Part shown: positions 1 to 6,823 of the stretch, one piece after another
Layout: each line of letters starts with the position of its first letter
Numbering within the stretch: position 1 is the first letter of the stretch
Source of the DNA: Methanoregulaceae archaeon
Lineage (GTDB): Archaea > Halobacteriota > Methanomicrobia > Methanomicrobiales > Methanospirillaceae
Direction: 5' to 3'
Length of the DNA: 9,932 nt
NCBI GenBank assembly: GCA_028679325.1
Contig: JAJRBS010000137.1
Coordinates: 1-9,932 of the forward strand
Position numbers and translations under genes: made by a program
Notes under the pieces: model-generated
Told to the model about the DNA's origin: nothing
The model's input: only the letters and a program-made list of their open reading frames with translations
The model's database searches: none

Positions 1-12
1 TGGGCTTGGCAT
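1..12 (-). CDS. rpoA1: Start of next RNA polymerase operon gene, probably subunit A' (partial)
   Basis: Only the first four codons are in the window; they read Met-Pro-Ser-Pro on the minus strand, starting at 12. A run of six G (24-29, minus strand) sits 11 nt before the ATG and is a plausible ribosome-binding site, directly after the rpoB1 stop. The identity as the A' (largest subunit, N-terminal part) gene rests on the usual archaeal order rpoH-rpoB-rpoA1-rpoA2, not on sequence similarity, because four residues cannot identify a protein. Confidence 0.55.
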
Positions 13-29
13 AGATCTCTTTTCCCCCC

Positions 30-1844
30 TTAAACGACGTCCTCAAGTTTCAGCCGGGGTGCTATACCCATGCTCTTCATCTCATCGAGGAGGAGCTTAA
101 AGGCGTACGACATCTCCACAGGGTAGATGTCCGTCTCGCCACCGCAGGCCAGGCACCGTGTGGTGTTCGCTTTCCGGTCGAGCATGGCCACCATGCCGCA
201 ATTCGCACAGACATACTCCTGCACCTTGTCCGATTCGTCGAGAAGCCGTTCCTTGAGGGCCATGGCTGCGCCATGACCGATCATCACGTCGCGCTCCATC
301 TCCCCGAACCGCAGCCCACCTTCCCTGGCCCTTCCTTCGGTTGGCTGACGTGTCAGGACCTGGACCGGCCCCCGCGAGCGGGCATGCATCTTGCTCGAGA
401 CCATGTGGTAGAGTTTCTGGTAGTAGATGACACCGACGTAGATATCGGCCGAAAACTGTTTTCCGGTGATACCGTCGTACATGACCTCCCGGCCGTTATG
501 GGAGAAACCGAGTTGCTTGAGAGATTCCCGGAGAGGCTGTTCCTGTGCTCCGGAGAAGGCCGTGGCATTGATGCGGTGGCCTTCCATGGACCCTACCTTC
601 CCCCCGATCATCTCCAGCATGTGGCCGACGGTCATCCTGCTGGGGATGGCATGGGGGTTGATGATCAGGTCCGGGCTCAGCCCGGATTCGGTAAACGGCA
701 TGTCTTCCTGAAGTGCGATCAACCCGATGACTCCCTTCTGGCCGTGCCGTGAGGCGAACTTGTCCCCCACTTCGGGTATACGGAGGTCGCGGGTCCTGAC
801 CTTCACCAGCCGGGAGCTGTTCTCACCCTCGGTGATGATGACTGTGTCCACGATCCCCCGCTCGTTACTCCGCATGGTGACCGAGGTATCCCTCCTCTTC
901 TCGACCTGGATCAGCTCGCTGGTCGGTTCTTCCAGGAAACGGGGAGGAGAGGTCTTGCCGATGAGCACATCCTTCTCATTGACGATGGTTTCAGGATTGA
1001 TGACCCCGTCGTCATCGAGGTTCTTGTAGCTCTCGGCTCCATGGGCACCGGTCACCTCCTCGTCGGGGATCTCGATGCGGTCGACCTGTCCACCCGGATA
1101 CCGCCGCTCTTCGCCCTCATAGGTCCTGAAGAAATGGGATCTCCCGAGGCCACGGTCAATGGAAGCCTTGTTGAAGATGAGGGCGTCCTCGATGTTGTAT
1201 CCTTCAAAGGAGAGAATGGCGACAACGAAGTTCTGGCCTGCAGGCCGGTCATCGGAACCGATGAGGTCAGATGTCTGGGTGTGGACGATCGGTCGTTGGG
1301 TGTAGTGGAGGAGATGGCCCCGGGTGTCAGGCCTCAGTTTCATGTTCGCGGTCCCGAAACCAAGTGCCTGCTTGACCATTCCCGCCCCCATCGTGACCCT
1401 GGGGCTGGCATTGTGCTCGGGGAACGGAACATGGGCTGCTCCGATACCAAGGATGAGGGAGGGATCGATCTCGAGGTGGGTATGATCGGGGGTGATGTCC
1501 TCGGGATTGATGGCGATGAGGAGATCCTCTTCCTCTTCGGCATCGATCAACTCGATCATGCCCTTCCTCACGAAATAATTAAAATCAATCTCCGATCTGG
1601 CCAGCTTCTCGATTTCATCCGTTGATATGAGAGGTTTTCCATTCTGGATGACGATGAGCGGCCTTCTCGCCCTCCCCCGGTCGGTATGGATGACCACTTC
1701 GTTGTTGAATTCCTTGTACGAGATATTGATCTCGATGGAGACCCCTCCCTGCCGTCGCAGGTTCCGGAGCTGGGAGACAAGGGCCCGGGGATCATTGACC
1801 AGGCCTATCAAGGCCCCGTCCACGAACACGCGTGCTTTCTTCAT
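30..1844 (-). CDS. rpoB1: DNA-directed RNA polymerase subunit B' (C-terminal half of split RpoB)
   Basis: Carries the catalytic-side half of the second-largest RNA polymerase subunit, which in methanogens is split into B'' and B'. The 604-residue product is about the usual length. Visible family motifs are HNASPR (144-149) followed by KQALG (158-162), the active-centre segment GDKFASRHGQKG (360-371), NPHAIPSRMTVGH (397-409), GEMERDVMIGHGA (514-526), and a C-terminal zinc-binding motif with Cys546, Cys549, Cys564 and Cys567. The ATG start overlaps the rpoB2 stop as ATGA, and GGGGTGA (1851-1857) lies 6 nt upstream, so translation is probably coupled to B''. The product works in the cytoplasm with B'', A', A'' and the small subunits. 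Nothing in it looks damaged. Confidence 0.98.
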   Translation of the reverse strand: MKKARVFVDGALIGLVNDPRALVSQLRNLRRQGGVSIEINISYKEFNNEVVIHTDRGRARRPLIVIQNGKPLISTDEIEKLARSEIDFNYFVRKGMIELIDAEEEEDLLIAINPEDITPDHTHLEIDPSLILGIGAAHVPFPEHNASPRVTMGAGMVKQALGFGTANMKLRPDTRGHLLHYTQRPIVHTQTSDLIGSDDRPAGQNFVVAILSFEGYNIEDALIFNKASIDRGLGRSHFFRTYEGEERRYPGGQVDRIEIPDEEVTGAHGAESYKNLDDDGVINPETIVNEKDVLIGKTSPPRFLEEPTSELIQVEKRRDTSVTMRSNERGIVDTVIITEGENSSRLVKVRTRDLRIPEVGDKFASRHGQKGVIGLIALQEDMPFTESGLSPDLIINPHAIPSRMTVGHMLEMIGGKVGSMEGHRINATAFSGAQEQPLRESLKQLGFSHNGREVMYDGITGKQFSADIYVGVIYYQKLYHMVSSKMHARSRGPVQVLTRQPTEGRAREGGLRFGEMERDVMIGHGAAMALKERLLDESDKVQEYVCANCGMVAMLDRKANTTRCLACGGETDIYPVEMSYAFKLLLDEMKSMGIAPRLKLEDVV

Positions 1845-3403
1845 CGTGCTTCACCCCGGATATGCTCGACTCCAAGATTATACAGCATCCTGACAACCTC
1901 TTCTTCGTCGGGTACTCCCCTGCTGATCTCTACCATCTGGGCAAAGTTCTTCACCAGGCCACAGTTCGGGCCTTCCGGCGTCTCGCTCGGACAGATCCTT
2001 CCCCATTGGGTGGGGTGCAGGTCACGGGCTTCGAAGTGGGGCTGGGACCGTGACAGGGGGGAGATGACCCTTCGCAGGTGGGAGAGAACGCTCATGTGAT
2101 CAATACGATCGAGGAGCTGGGAAACCCCCGTCCTTCCTCCGACCCAGTTACCGGTGGCAAGAGGGTGAAGGAGGCGCTCGGTAAGGACGTCAGCCCTCAC
2201 GGCAGTGCCGATGGAGAGGTCCCGGTGGCGCATACTTGCCCTCTCGAGCTGGTACTTGATGTCACGGGTGAGCCGGTTAAGTGAGATACGGAAGAGGTCT
2301 TCCATCAGGTCGCCGGCAAGTTTCAGGCGCTTGTTGGAGTAGTGATCCTTGTCATCGATGCGCCGCTTGTTCAGGACCAGGTCGAAACAGGCCTCTGCCA
2401 TCCTTCCCAGGAAATGGGCTTTGGCCAGCCTGACCTCGGCAACAGCCTCGCGGTAACCCTCGTCTCCTTCTTTCAGGGTCACCGGCATCAGGTAATTGAG
2501 GTGCGGCAGGAGATAGCTGTCCAGGACGAATTCAGCCCTTTTTCTCTGGTAGTCGCGGGTCTGGTTGGGAGCAAGTTTCTTCCCGACATACATGATCCCG
2601 TCCTCCATATTCCGCACCTTATCATCGACCTCAAGGTTCTGCATCATGAAGGTGAGGATATCCTCCTCCGTTGAGACAGCGTTTACTATCTCGTGGTCAC
2701 TCTCCATGCCAAGCGCCCTCATCAGGTTAACGAAGTTGAGATGTCCGGCGACGGAGGGAAACGATACCTCGAGAAGGTTCTTCCTGTTCCGTTCCACAAC
2801 AACGAGCGCGCGGTACCCCCTGAACTGGGAGAAGACCTTGGCAACGTAGATCCGTTCGTTGTAGCGCTCCGTAAATTCGGTCATGATCTTGTTCGAGGCA
2901 AGATCCTCGAGCGTCATCAGGACCCGTTCCGTGCCGTTGACGATGAAGTATCCTCCGGGATCAAAGGGATCCTCACCGTGTGCGATACGCTCGTTGTCGC
3001 TCAGGCCATAGAGATTACAGGAAGTGGAACCCACCATGATGGGCAACTGCCCTATAGTGGTGACCACCGGTTCCTGCCGTTCCTCCCCCTGCACCAGGGT
3101 GAGCTCAAGCATGATAGGGGCCGCGTAGGTCAGGTTGCGCAGGCGCGCCTCGCTCGGGAAAAGGTCTCCCTGCGATCCGTCAGCCTCCCGGACCAGGGGT
3201 TTCTTGACCTCTATCTTCCCGAGCTCGACCCAGACCGGCTCATTGCTCTTGCCCCGGATCTCGATGTCTGTCTCGATGACCCGCTGCTCATTGACCACTT
3301 TCTGAAGATTCGCCTGAAGAAAATTGTTGAATGAGTCAAGTTGGTGGCGCGCAACATGCTCACGTGAAAAATACGCCCTCGATAATACACTCCGGTCTAT
3401 CAG
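1841..3403 (-). CDS. rpoB2: DNA-directed RNA polymerase subunit B'' (N-terminal half of split RpoB), probable CTG start
   Basis: Encodes the N-terminal half of the split second-largest RNA polymerase subunit. Motifs, numbered from the GTG at 3298, are GGYFIVNGTER (115-125), DDKDHYSNKR (315-324), LDRIDHMSVLSHLRR (396-410) and HPTQWGRICPSETPEGPNCG (428-447). The first ordinary in-frame start is the GTG at 3298 (485 residues). However, the frame stays open upstream and encodes typical B'' N-terminal sequence (IDRSVLSRAYFSREH, then HQLDSFNNFL). No ATG, GTG or TTG exists in that extension. I place the start at CTG 3403-3401, which is 9 nt after GAGGGG (3413-3418) and gives 520 residues. It follows the rpoH stop by 15 nt and overlaps rpoB1 by 4 nt. 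The identity is certain; the start codon is an inference. Confidence 0.93.
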   Translation of the reverse strand: MIDRSVLSRAYFSREHVARHQLDSFNNFLQANLQKVVNEQRVIETDIEIRGKSNEPVWVELGKIEVKKPLVREADGSQGDLFPSEARLRNLTYAAPIMLELTLVQGEERQEPVVTTIGQLPIMVGSTSCNLYGLSDNERIAHGEDPFDPGGYFIVNGTERVLMTLEDLASNKIMTEFTERYNERIYVAKVFSQFRGYRALVVVERNRKNLLEVSFPSVAGHLNFVNLMRALGMESDHEIVNAVSTEEDILTFMMQNLEVDDKVRNMEDGIMYVGKKLAPNQTRDYQRKRAEFVLDSYLLPHLNYLMPVTLKEGDEGYREAVAEVRLAKAHFLGRMAEACFDLVLNKRRIDDKDHYSNKRLKLAGDLMEDLFRISLNRLTRDIKYQLERASMRHRDLSIGTAVRADVLTERLLHPLATGNWVGGRTGVSQLLDRIDHMSVLSHLRRVISPLSRSQPHFEARDLHPTQWGRICPSETPEGPNCGLVKNFAQMVEISRGVPDEEEVVRMLYNLGVEHIRGEAR

Positions 3404-3412
3404 AGATATCAG

Positions 3413-3418
3413 CCCCTC
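3413..3418 (-). promoter_or_regulatory. Ribosome-binding site that decides the rpoB2 start
   Basis: The minus strand reads GAGGGG immediately after the rpoH stop codon. It is 9 nt from the CTG at 3403 and more than 100 nt from the GTG at 3298. It therefore supports initiation at the upstream CTG and not at the GTG. Confidence 0.7.
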
Positions 3419-3670
3419 TTATTTCTTCGGCCGCCTGATAACAAGGCGGAAAGATTCTGCTCTCCCGGCTGTCTGACTGGCACGGATTATCCGTATCACG
3501 TCGCCGGGTTTTGCTTCGACAGTCTTTGCTGCAGGATCGTCTTGATACATTTTCGGCAGTTGATCATTAGATATGTTGTAACGGGTGAGGAGGGCAGCCA
3601 CCTCTTCCTCTCCCATGATCTGATGACTCGGGACCATGCTATGGTCCAGCACATTCAGTCTGGCGCTCAT
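3419..3670 (-). CDS. rpoH: DNA-directed RNA polymerase subunit H
   Basis: An 83-residue small subunit of the archaeal RNA polymerase, equivalent to the C-terminal domain of eukaryotic RPB5, which sits near the downstream DNA channel. Recognisable family features are LLTRYNISNDQLPK (27-40), DDPAAK (44-49), the KPGDVIRIIR segment (54-63), TAGRAESFRLVI (67-78) and a basic C-terminus. The length is normal for the family. The ATG at 3670 is supported by six G (3679-3684) 8 nt upstream. It is the first protein gene of the polymerase operon, 77 nt downstream of tRNA-Lys and 15 nt upstream of the inferred rpoB2 start. Its stop codon is in the same frame as rpoB2. Confidence 0.97.
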   Translation of the reverse strand: MSARLNVLDHSMVPSHQIMGEEEVAALLTRYNISNDQLPKMYQDDPAAKTVEAKPGDVIRIIRASQTAGRAESFRLVIRRPKK

Positions 3671-3720
3671 CTTAAAAACCCCCCATTGGTCGTCGACGTG
3701 TCGGTTTCAGGGACCTCACC

Positions 3721-3733
3721 GTGAAAAATTCAC
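3721..3733 (-). terminator. Small inverted repeat with T tract between tRNA-Lys and rpoH
   Basis: The minus strand reads GTGAATTTTTCAC: 5-bp arms (GTGAA/TTCAC) around a short T run, 15 nt past the tRNA 3' end. The T5 tract could end the tRNA transcript. The same AT-rich block could instead serve as a weak TATA-like element for rpoH, about 50 nt upstream of its ATG. The sequence does not decide between these. Confidence 0.3.
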
Positions 3734-3747
3734 TGGCACCGCGGCAG

Positions 3748-3821
3748 CGGGCCCGGAGGGATTTGAACCCCCGGCCACCTGGTTAAAAGCCAGGCGCTCT
3801 ACCGAACTGAGCTACGAGCCC
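3748..3821 (-). tRNA. tRNA-Lys (anticodon UUU)
   Basis: The minus strand folds into a complete 74-nt cloverleaf. The acceptor stem is GGGCTCG pairing with CGGGCCC (one G-T pair), the D stem GCTC/GAGC, the anticodon stem CCTGG/CCAGG with loop CTTTTAA (anticodon TTT), and the T stem GGGGG/CCCTC with loop TTCAAAT. The discriminator base is G. CCA is not encoded, so it must be added afterwards. No intron is visible. It lies directly upstream of the RNA polymerase operon in the same orientation, with a TATA box about 42 nt before its 5' end. Confidence 0.97.
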
Positions 3822-3862
3822 ACCCATGCGCGCCGTACAGCATTATGACAATGTGAAAAAAG

Positions 3863-3870
3863 TATATAAA
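3863..3870 (-). promoter_or_regulatory. TATA box for tRNA-Lys, possibly also the RNA polymerase operon
   Basis: The minus strand reads TTTATATA with an A-rich stretch upstream that could serve as a TFB-recognition element. With the usual archaeal spacing of about 25 nt, transcription would start near 3840, leaving a leader of roughly 20 nt before the mature tRNA end. Whether transcription continues into rpoH cannot be seen. Confidence 0.6.
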
Positions 3871-3874
3871 TATA

Positions 3875-3910
3875 TTTTTATAACATATCTGTTCCTGCAC
3901 ACTGGTGTGC
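3875..3910 (+). promoter_or_regulatory. Possible distal plus-strand TATA box with downstream palindrome
   Basis: TTTTTATAA (3875-3883) on the plus strand is followed by a near-palindrome, GCACAC-TG-GTGTGC (3897-3910), at about the position where transcription would begin. This could be an alternative start giving a leader of about 95 nt for the gene at 4002, with the palindrome as a protein-binding site. No regulator family is recognised, and the TATA motif could also be a by-product of the AT-rich block serving the other strand. Confidence 0.3.
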
Positions 3911-3964
3911 CTGCAGTCTTCCCAGGAGCGAATTATTTTCCTGCGTGCAGCCTTTTCGGGTAGC

Positions 3965-3971
3965 TATTTAA
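3965..3971 (+). promoter_or_regulatory. Likely proximal TATA box for the gene at 4002
   Basis: TATTTAA lies 30 nt before the ATG. Archaeal spacing would put the transcript start around 3993-3997, giving a leader of fewer than ten nucleotides. This fits the absence of any Shine-Dalgarno sequence before this ATG, in contrast with the other genes of the window. Confidence 0.4.
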
Positions 3972-4001
3972 CCAAAAAGAATAAATAATTGACCATAAAT
4001 C

Positions 4002-5159
4002 ATGCCAGGTTTTACCTCGTGGCTTAAAAAAAATCTCTCATCTTTCGAGCCTGATGAGGATATGGTGCTGAATGCCACGAGGCACCTGGGAAAGGTGGAG
4101 CGTTCACGCCTCTTCTCCCCGGAGATTGACAAGATGCGGACTGCCGAGGGCAGGTGGTACGAGTCCATCATCTACGAGATGTTCCTGGCCATGACCCCCG
4201 AGTCAGACCAGATACGACACCTGGCGCTCAAGGGAGATGATGTCCCTCACCGGAGCAGGCAGAGGATTCGGCTCGGGCAGAACGGGCTCTTCTATTCCCG
4301 TTCCGGAGACATCACGGTCCGGGGGAACGGCCAGGACCTTGCGGAATTCGATCTCCTCTTTGTCGATACCAGCGGCCAGGTAGCGTTTGCCGAAGTTGTC
4401 ACCTCGGCTTCAGACATGAAGGAGTTCGAACAGGAGATAGCATACAAGAGGAGACTTCTTTCCTACCTCTTTGATCAGGAGACCGTTCCCTTCCTCCTCG
4501 TCTCCTCATTTGATGTTACCAACTACGTTGTGGGAAGGAGACTTCTGTCGACCAAGCCAACGATCAATATCCAGACTTCTCCGTGTGAGGAACTCAAATC
4601 GCACATCCGTCCTGAAAAAACCAAACCCGAGAAGAGACGCCAGCACAATCAGGGAAAGATGGTCCTTGCCAACGAGATCCCTCTCAAGAACAGGTTTCTG
4701 TATGAACAGTACCATGAGGAAGAGCGATCAAAGGTCATGGCCAGAGTCATGTCTCCTTCGGCGGATGGTCCACTGCCCGCACAGGGAGCTGGAACGGGGC
4801 AGCTGGTAAAAAAGATATTGTACGGGGGCCTCTATCCGTCAGCCATTCGCACGATCTGCAGGAAGCACGATTTCCTGGTCCGGGGTGAGCAGATCGAATA
4901 CCCCGACCTGATGGCCCGCTATTCAAAGGCCGTGCTGGCCACCGACCTACCCGGATATGAACCCATCGTGTACCTTCGCCAGCGGAAGAAACAGGAGTAC
5001 CTGAAGATGGTCCGGAATGGTGACGGCAACTTCAAATTCGAGCGTTATACGCCCCCGAAGGTGGGATTCTTCCTCTGGCTCGAGTCCCTGACTCCGATCC
5101 TCGGCGGGAGAGTTACCCTGAGTCTTCTCGAGGCGTTCTCATCGAACGGTAAAAAATAA
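4002..5159 (+). CDS. Protein of unknown function with PD-(D/E)XK nuclease-like core
   Basis: I do not recognise this 385-residue protein as a named family. Residues about 50-170 have the layout of a PD-(D/E)XK nuclease core: a helix with Glu54, a strand with GDITV (102-106), EFDLLFV (115-121) with Asp117, FAEVV (129-133) with Glu131, then a helix containing YKRR (148-151) and a hydrophobic strand VPFLLVSSF (162-170). The usual Glu-x-Lys is Glu-Val-Val here, so catalysis may be lost, or Lys149 may substitute. A basic linker (about 201-219) separates this from a C-terminal part of unknown fold. No signal peptide or membrane segment is seen, so it is probably cytoplasmic. There is no ribosome-binding site before the ATG, which fits a nearly leaderless transcript. 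It stands alone, divergent from tRNA-Lys and convergent with the next gene. Confidence 0.85.
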   Translation: MPGFTSWLKKNLSSFEPDEDMVLNATRHLGKVERSRLFSPEIDKMRTAEGRWYESIIYEMFLAMTPESDQIRHLALKGDDVPHRSRQRIRLGQNGLFYSRSGDITVRGNGQDLAEFDLLFVDTSGQVAFAEVVTSASDMKEFEQEIAYKRRLLSYLFDQETVPFLLVSSFDVTNYVVGRRLLSTKPTINIQTSPCEELKSHIRPEKTKPEKRRQHNQGKMVLANEIPLKNRFLYEQYHEEERSKVMARVMSPSADGPLPAQGAGTGQLVKKILYGGLYPSAIRTICRKHDFLVRGEQIEYPDLMARYSKAVLATDLPGYEPIVYLRQRKKQEYLKMVRNGDGNFKFERYTPPKVGFFLWLESLTPILGGRVTLSLLEAFSSNGKK

Positions 5160-5161
5160 GG

Positions 5162-5177
5162 ACCGGATGATTCCGGT
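5162..5177. terminator. Hairpin in the convergent gap, possible bidirectional terminator
   Basis: ACCGGA-TGAT-TCCGGT forms a perfect 6-bp stem with a 4-nt loop. It lies between two converging stop codons in a gap of only 31 nt. No long T run follows on either strand, so termination is inferred from position. Confidence 0.4.
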
Positions 5178-5190
5178 TGGTTCTCTATCC

Positions 5191-6780
5191 TCAATCGAGA
5201 AGAATGGTCATGGCTTCATCCGCATAGGCATCCATGACATGCGGTATACCCGAGATCCGGGAGGCCTCTTCGGTCAGAGCCATGAGGTCGTTTCTTGACA
5301 TTGTGTTCAGCCGGAAGTTCCTTGACCCGGCCATGATCTGCTGGAGTCCCACCTTGAATTTCTGGGCATAGGTGTAGATTCCGATGGCACCCATGGGTAT
5401 CTCCTTGAACCTGGCCCCGAATTTCTCCTTGAGCTCCTCGTAGGTGACGAAGATCTCCTCAGGAACCGTTCCGTATTTCGAAACCGTCTTCGGCAGGTCG
5501 CCATCCTTGATCCACTTCTCGATGTTCTTCCCGACCATTCCCGGGATCATGAGGCCACGTCCCATGCAGACGGCCTTGACGTAGGGGCTTCCCATCGCGA
5601 TGGCTTTAAACACGTTCGGTTCATCGGAAAATCCGCCGGCCATGGCGATATCGGGAACGCGAATCCCCCGCTTCTTCATGAGGTCGCAGTATTCCTGGGC
5701 CAGAGACTGGATATAGAAGGTCGGAATACCCCATTCGTTCATCATCGGCCAGGGGCTCATGCCGGTCCCACCGGGAGCACCGTCGATGGTGAGCAGGTCG
5801 ATCTTCGCCTCGGCGCTGTAACGGATGGCCATTGCCAGCTCCACGGCAGAATACGCCCCGGTCTTGAGGGTAACGCGCTTGAAACCGACATCCCTGAGCC
5901 GGTCGACTTCCTCGAGGAATCCTTCCTTGGAGACAAATCCGAGCCGGGAGTGTCGTTCGAATTCTTTGATTGCGCCCGCCTTGAAGGCGGCCTGCATATC
6001 GGGTCTGGCCGGGTCAGGTACGACTATGTATCCCCGTTTCTTGAGTTCCATCGCCCGTTCAAGGCTCCGGACCTTGATCTCTCCGCCGATGCACTTCGCT
6101 CCCTGCCCCCACTTGAGTTCGATGGTGTCAAGGTTATGTTTCGAAGAGACGTATTCGGCTGTGCCAAGGCGCGTGTCCTCGACGTTCATCTGAACGAGCA
6201 TCTCTCCGTAACCGTCGTAGAATTTTTTATACGTCTCAATACGGCGGTCCATTTCAGGCGATTTCTTGACCTTGCCCTTGTTGTCAAGCTGGAGGCCCGG
6301 ATCTATCCCACAGACGTTCTCTCCACAGACGATGGTGATACCCGATATCGCCGCACCGATGGCAAAATGTTCCCAGTTGATCCTGGCGATATCGGTTGAT
6401 CCCAGAGCACCGGTAAAGATCGGGAGCCGCATCTTCACTTTCTTATCCCAACCATACTCGGTCTCGGTATTCACGGAGTAAAAGACGGCCGTGTCAGGAC
6501 CAATGTCGGTGCCTTCGGGAAGACCCTTTGCTCCCAGGGCATAGCCCTGGATGTTCAGGTGCGAGTAGTCAACGGGATAGTTCTTCTCTGCTCCAGCGGT
6601 CATTTCACCGAAGGGACCGGGATACAGGACTTCACGCCCGCGGAAGGTGGAAAGCCAGATCTCACAGCTCCCTCTGCATCCGTCAATGCAGCGGGTACAA
6701 ATACCGGACATCGGGGCGACATCGCGTGAACGGTTTGCCGTGCCGGTAGCTTCATTGGCATTAGGCTGCCTGAGGTTCAT
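5191..6780 (-). CDS. FMN-binding glutamate-synthase-like protein (GltB central/FMN domain)
   Basis: A 529-residue homologue of the FMN-binding domain of glutamate synthase large subunits, which reduces 2-iminoglutarate to glutamate. Supporting motifs are ELKWGQGAKCIGGE (221-234), TIDGAPGGTGMSP (331-343) and AGGFSDEPNVFKAIAMG (381-397) followed by CMGRG (405-409), the FMN/phosphate loops of this fold. The amidotransferase domain and NAD(P)H-binding domain are absent, and the C-x5-C-x4-C cluster motif of bacterial enzymes is not seen. Instead the N-terminus carries Cys28, Cys31, Cys35 and Cys39 (C-x2-C-x3-C-x3-C), probably an iron-sulfur site. The ATG is supported by AGGAGAG (6787-6793) 6 nt upstream. 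No partner glutamate synthase subunit is next to it, so the true substrate and ammonia or electron donor are uncertain. Confidence 0.9.
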   Translation of the reverse strand: MNLRQPNANEATGTANRSRDVAPMSGICTRCIDGCRGSCEIWLSTFRGREVLYPGPFGEMTAGAEKNYPVDYSHLNIQGYALGAKGLPEGTDIGPDTAVFYSVNTETEYGWDKKVKMRLPIFTGALGSTDIARINWEHFAIGAAISGITIVCGENVCGIDPGLQLDNKGKVKKSPEMDRRIETYKKFYDGYGEMLVQMNVEDTRLGTAEYVSSKHNLDTIELKWGQGAKCIGGEIKVRSLERAMELKKRGYIVVPDPARPDMQAAFKAGAIKEFERHSRLGFVSKEGFLEEVDRLRDVGFKRVTLKTGAYSAVELAMAIRYSAEAKIDLLTIDGAPGGTGMSPWPMMNEWGIPTFYIQSLAQEYCDLMKKRGIRVPDIAMAGGFSDEPNVFKAIAMGSPYVKAVCMGRGLMIPGMVGKNIEKWIKDGDLPKTVSKYGTVPEEIFVTYEELKEKFGARFKEIPMGAIGIYTYAQKFKVGLQQIMAGSRNFRLNTMSRNDLMALTEEASRISGIPHVMDAYADEAMTILLD

Positions 6781-6823
6781 TCAATTCTCTCCTAGATCTC
6801 TGGTTAAAAGTTGAAAGATTGGG

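Noticed and set aside
1041..1625. 194-codon plus-strand open frame inside rpoB1
   Set aside because: It lies wholly antisense to a clearly conserved RNA polymerase gene, and its translation shows no recognisable motif; it is a shadow of GC-rich coding sequence.
3296..3298. GTG at 3298 as the start of rpoB2
   Set aside because: It would remove about 35 conserved N-terminal residues and has no well-placed ribosome-binding site, while GAGGGG lies at the right distance from the upstream CTG.
2693..3334. 213-codon plus-strand open frame opposite rpoB2
   Set aside because: Antisense to conserved B'' sequence with no domain signature; explained by codon bias of the real gene.
3636..3848. 70-codon plus-strand open frame across rpoH start and tRNA-Lys
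   Set aside because: It covers a complete tRNA on the other strand and the rpoH start; it resembles the common spurious translation of tRNA genes.
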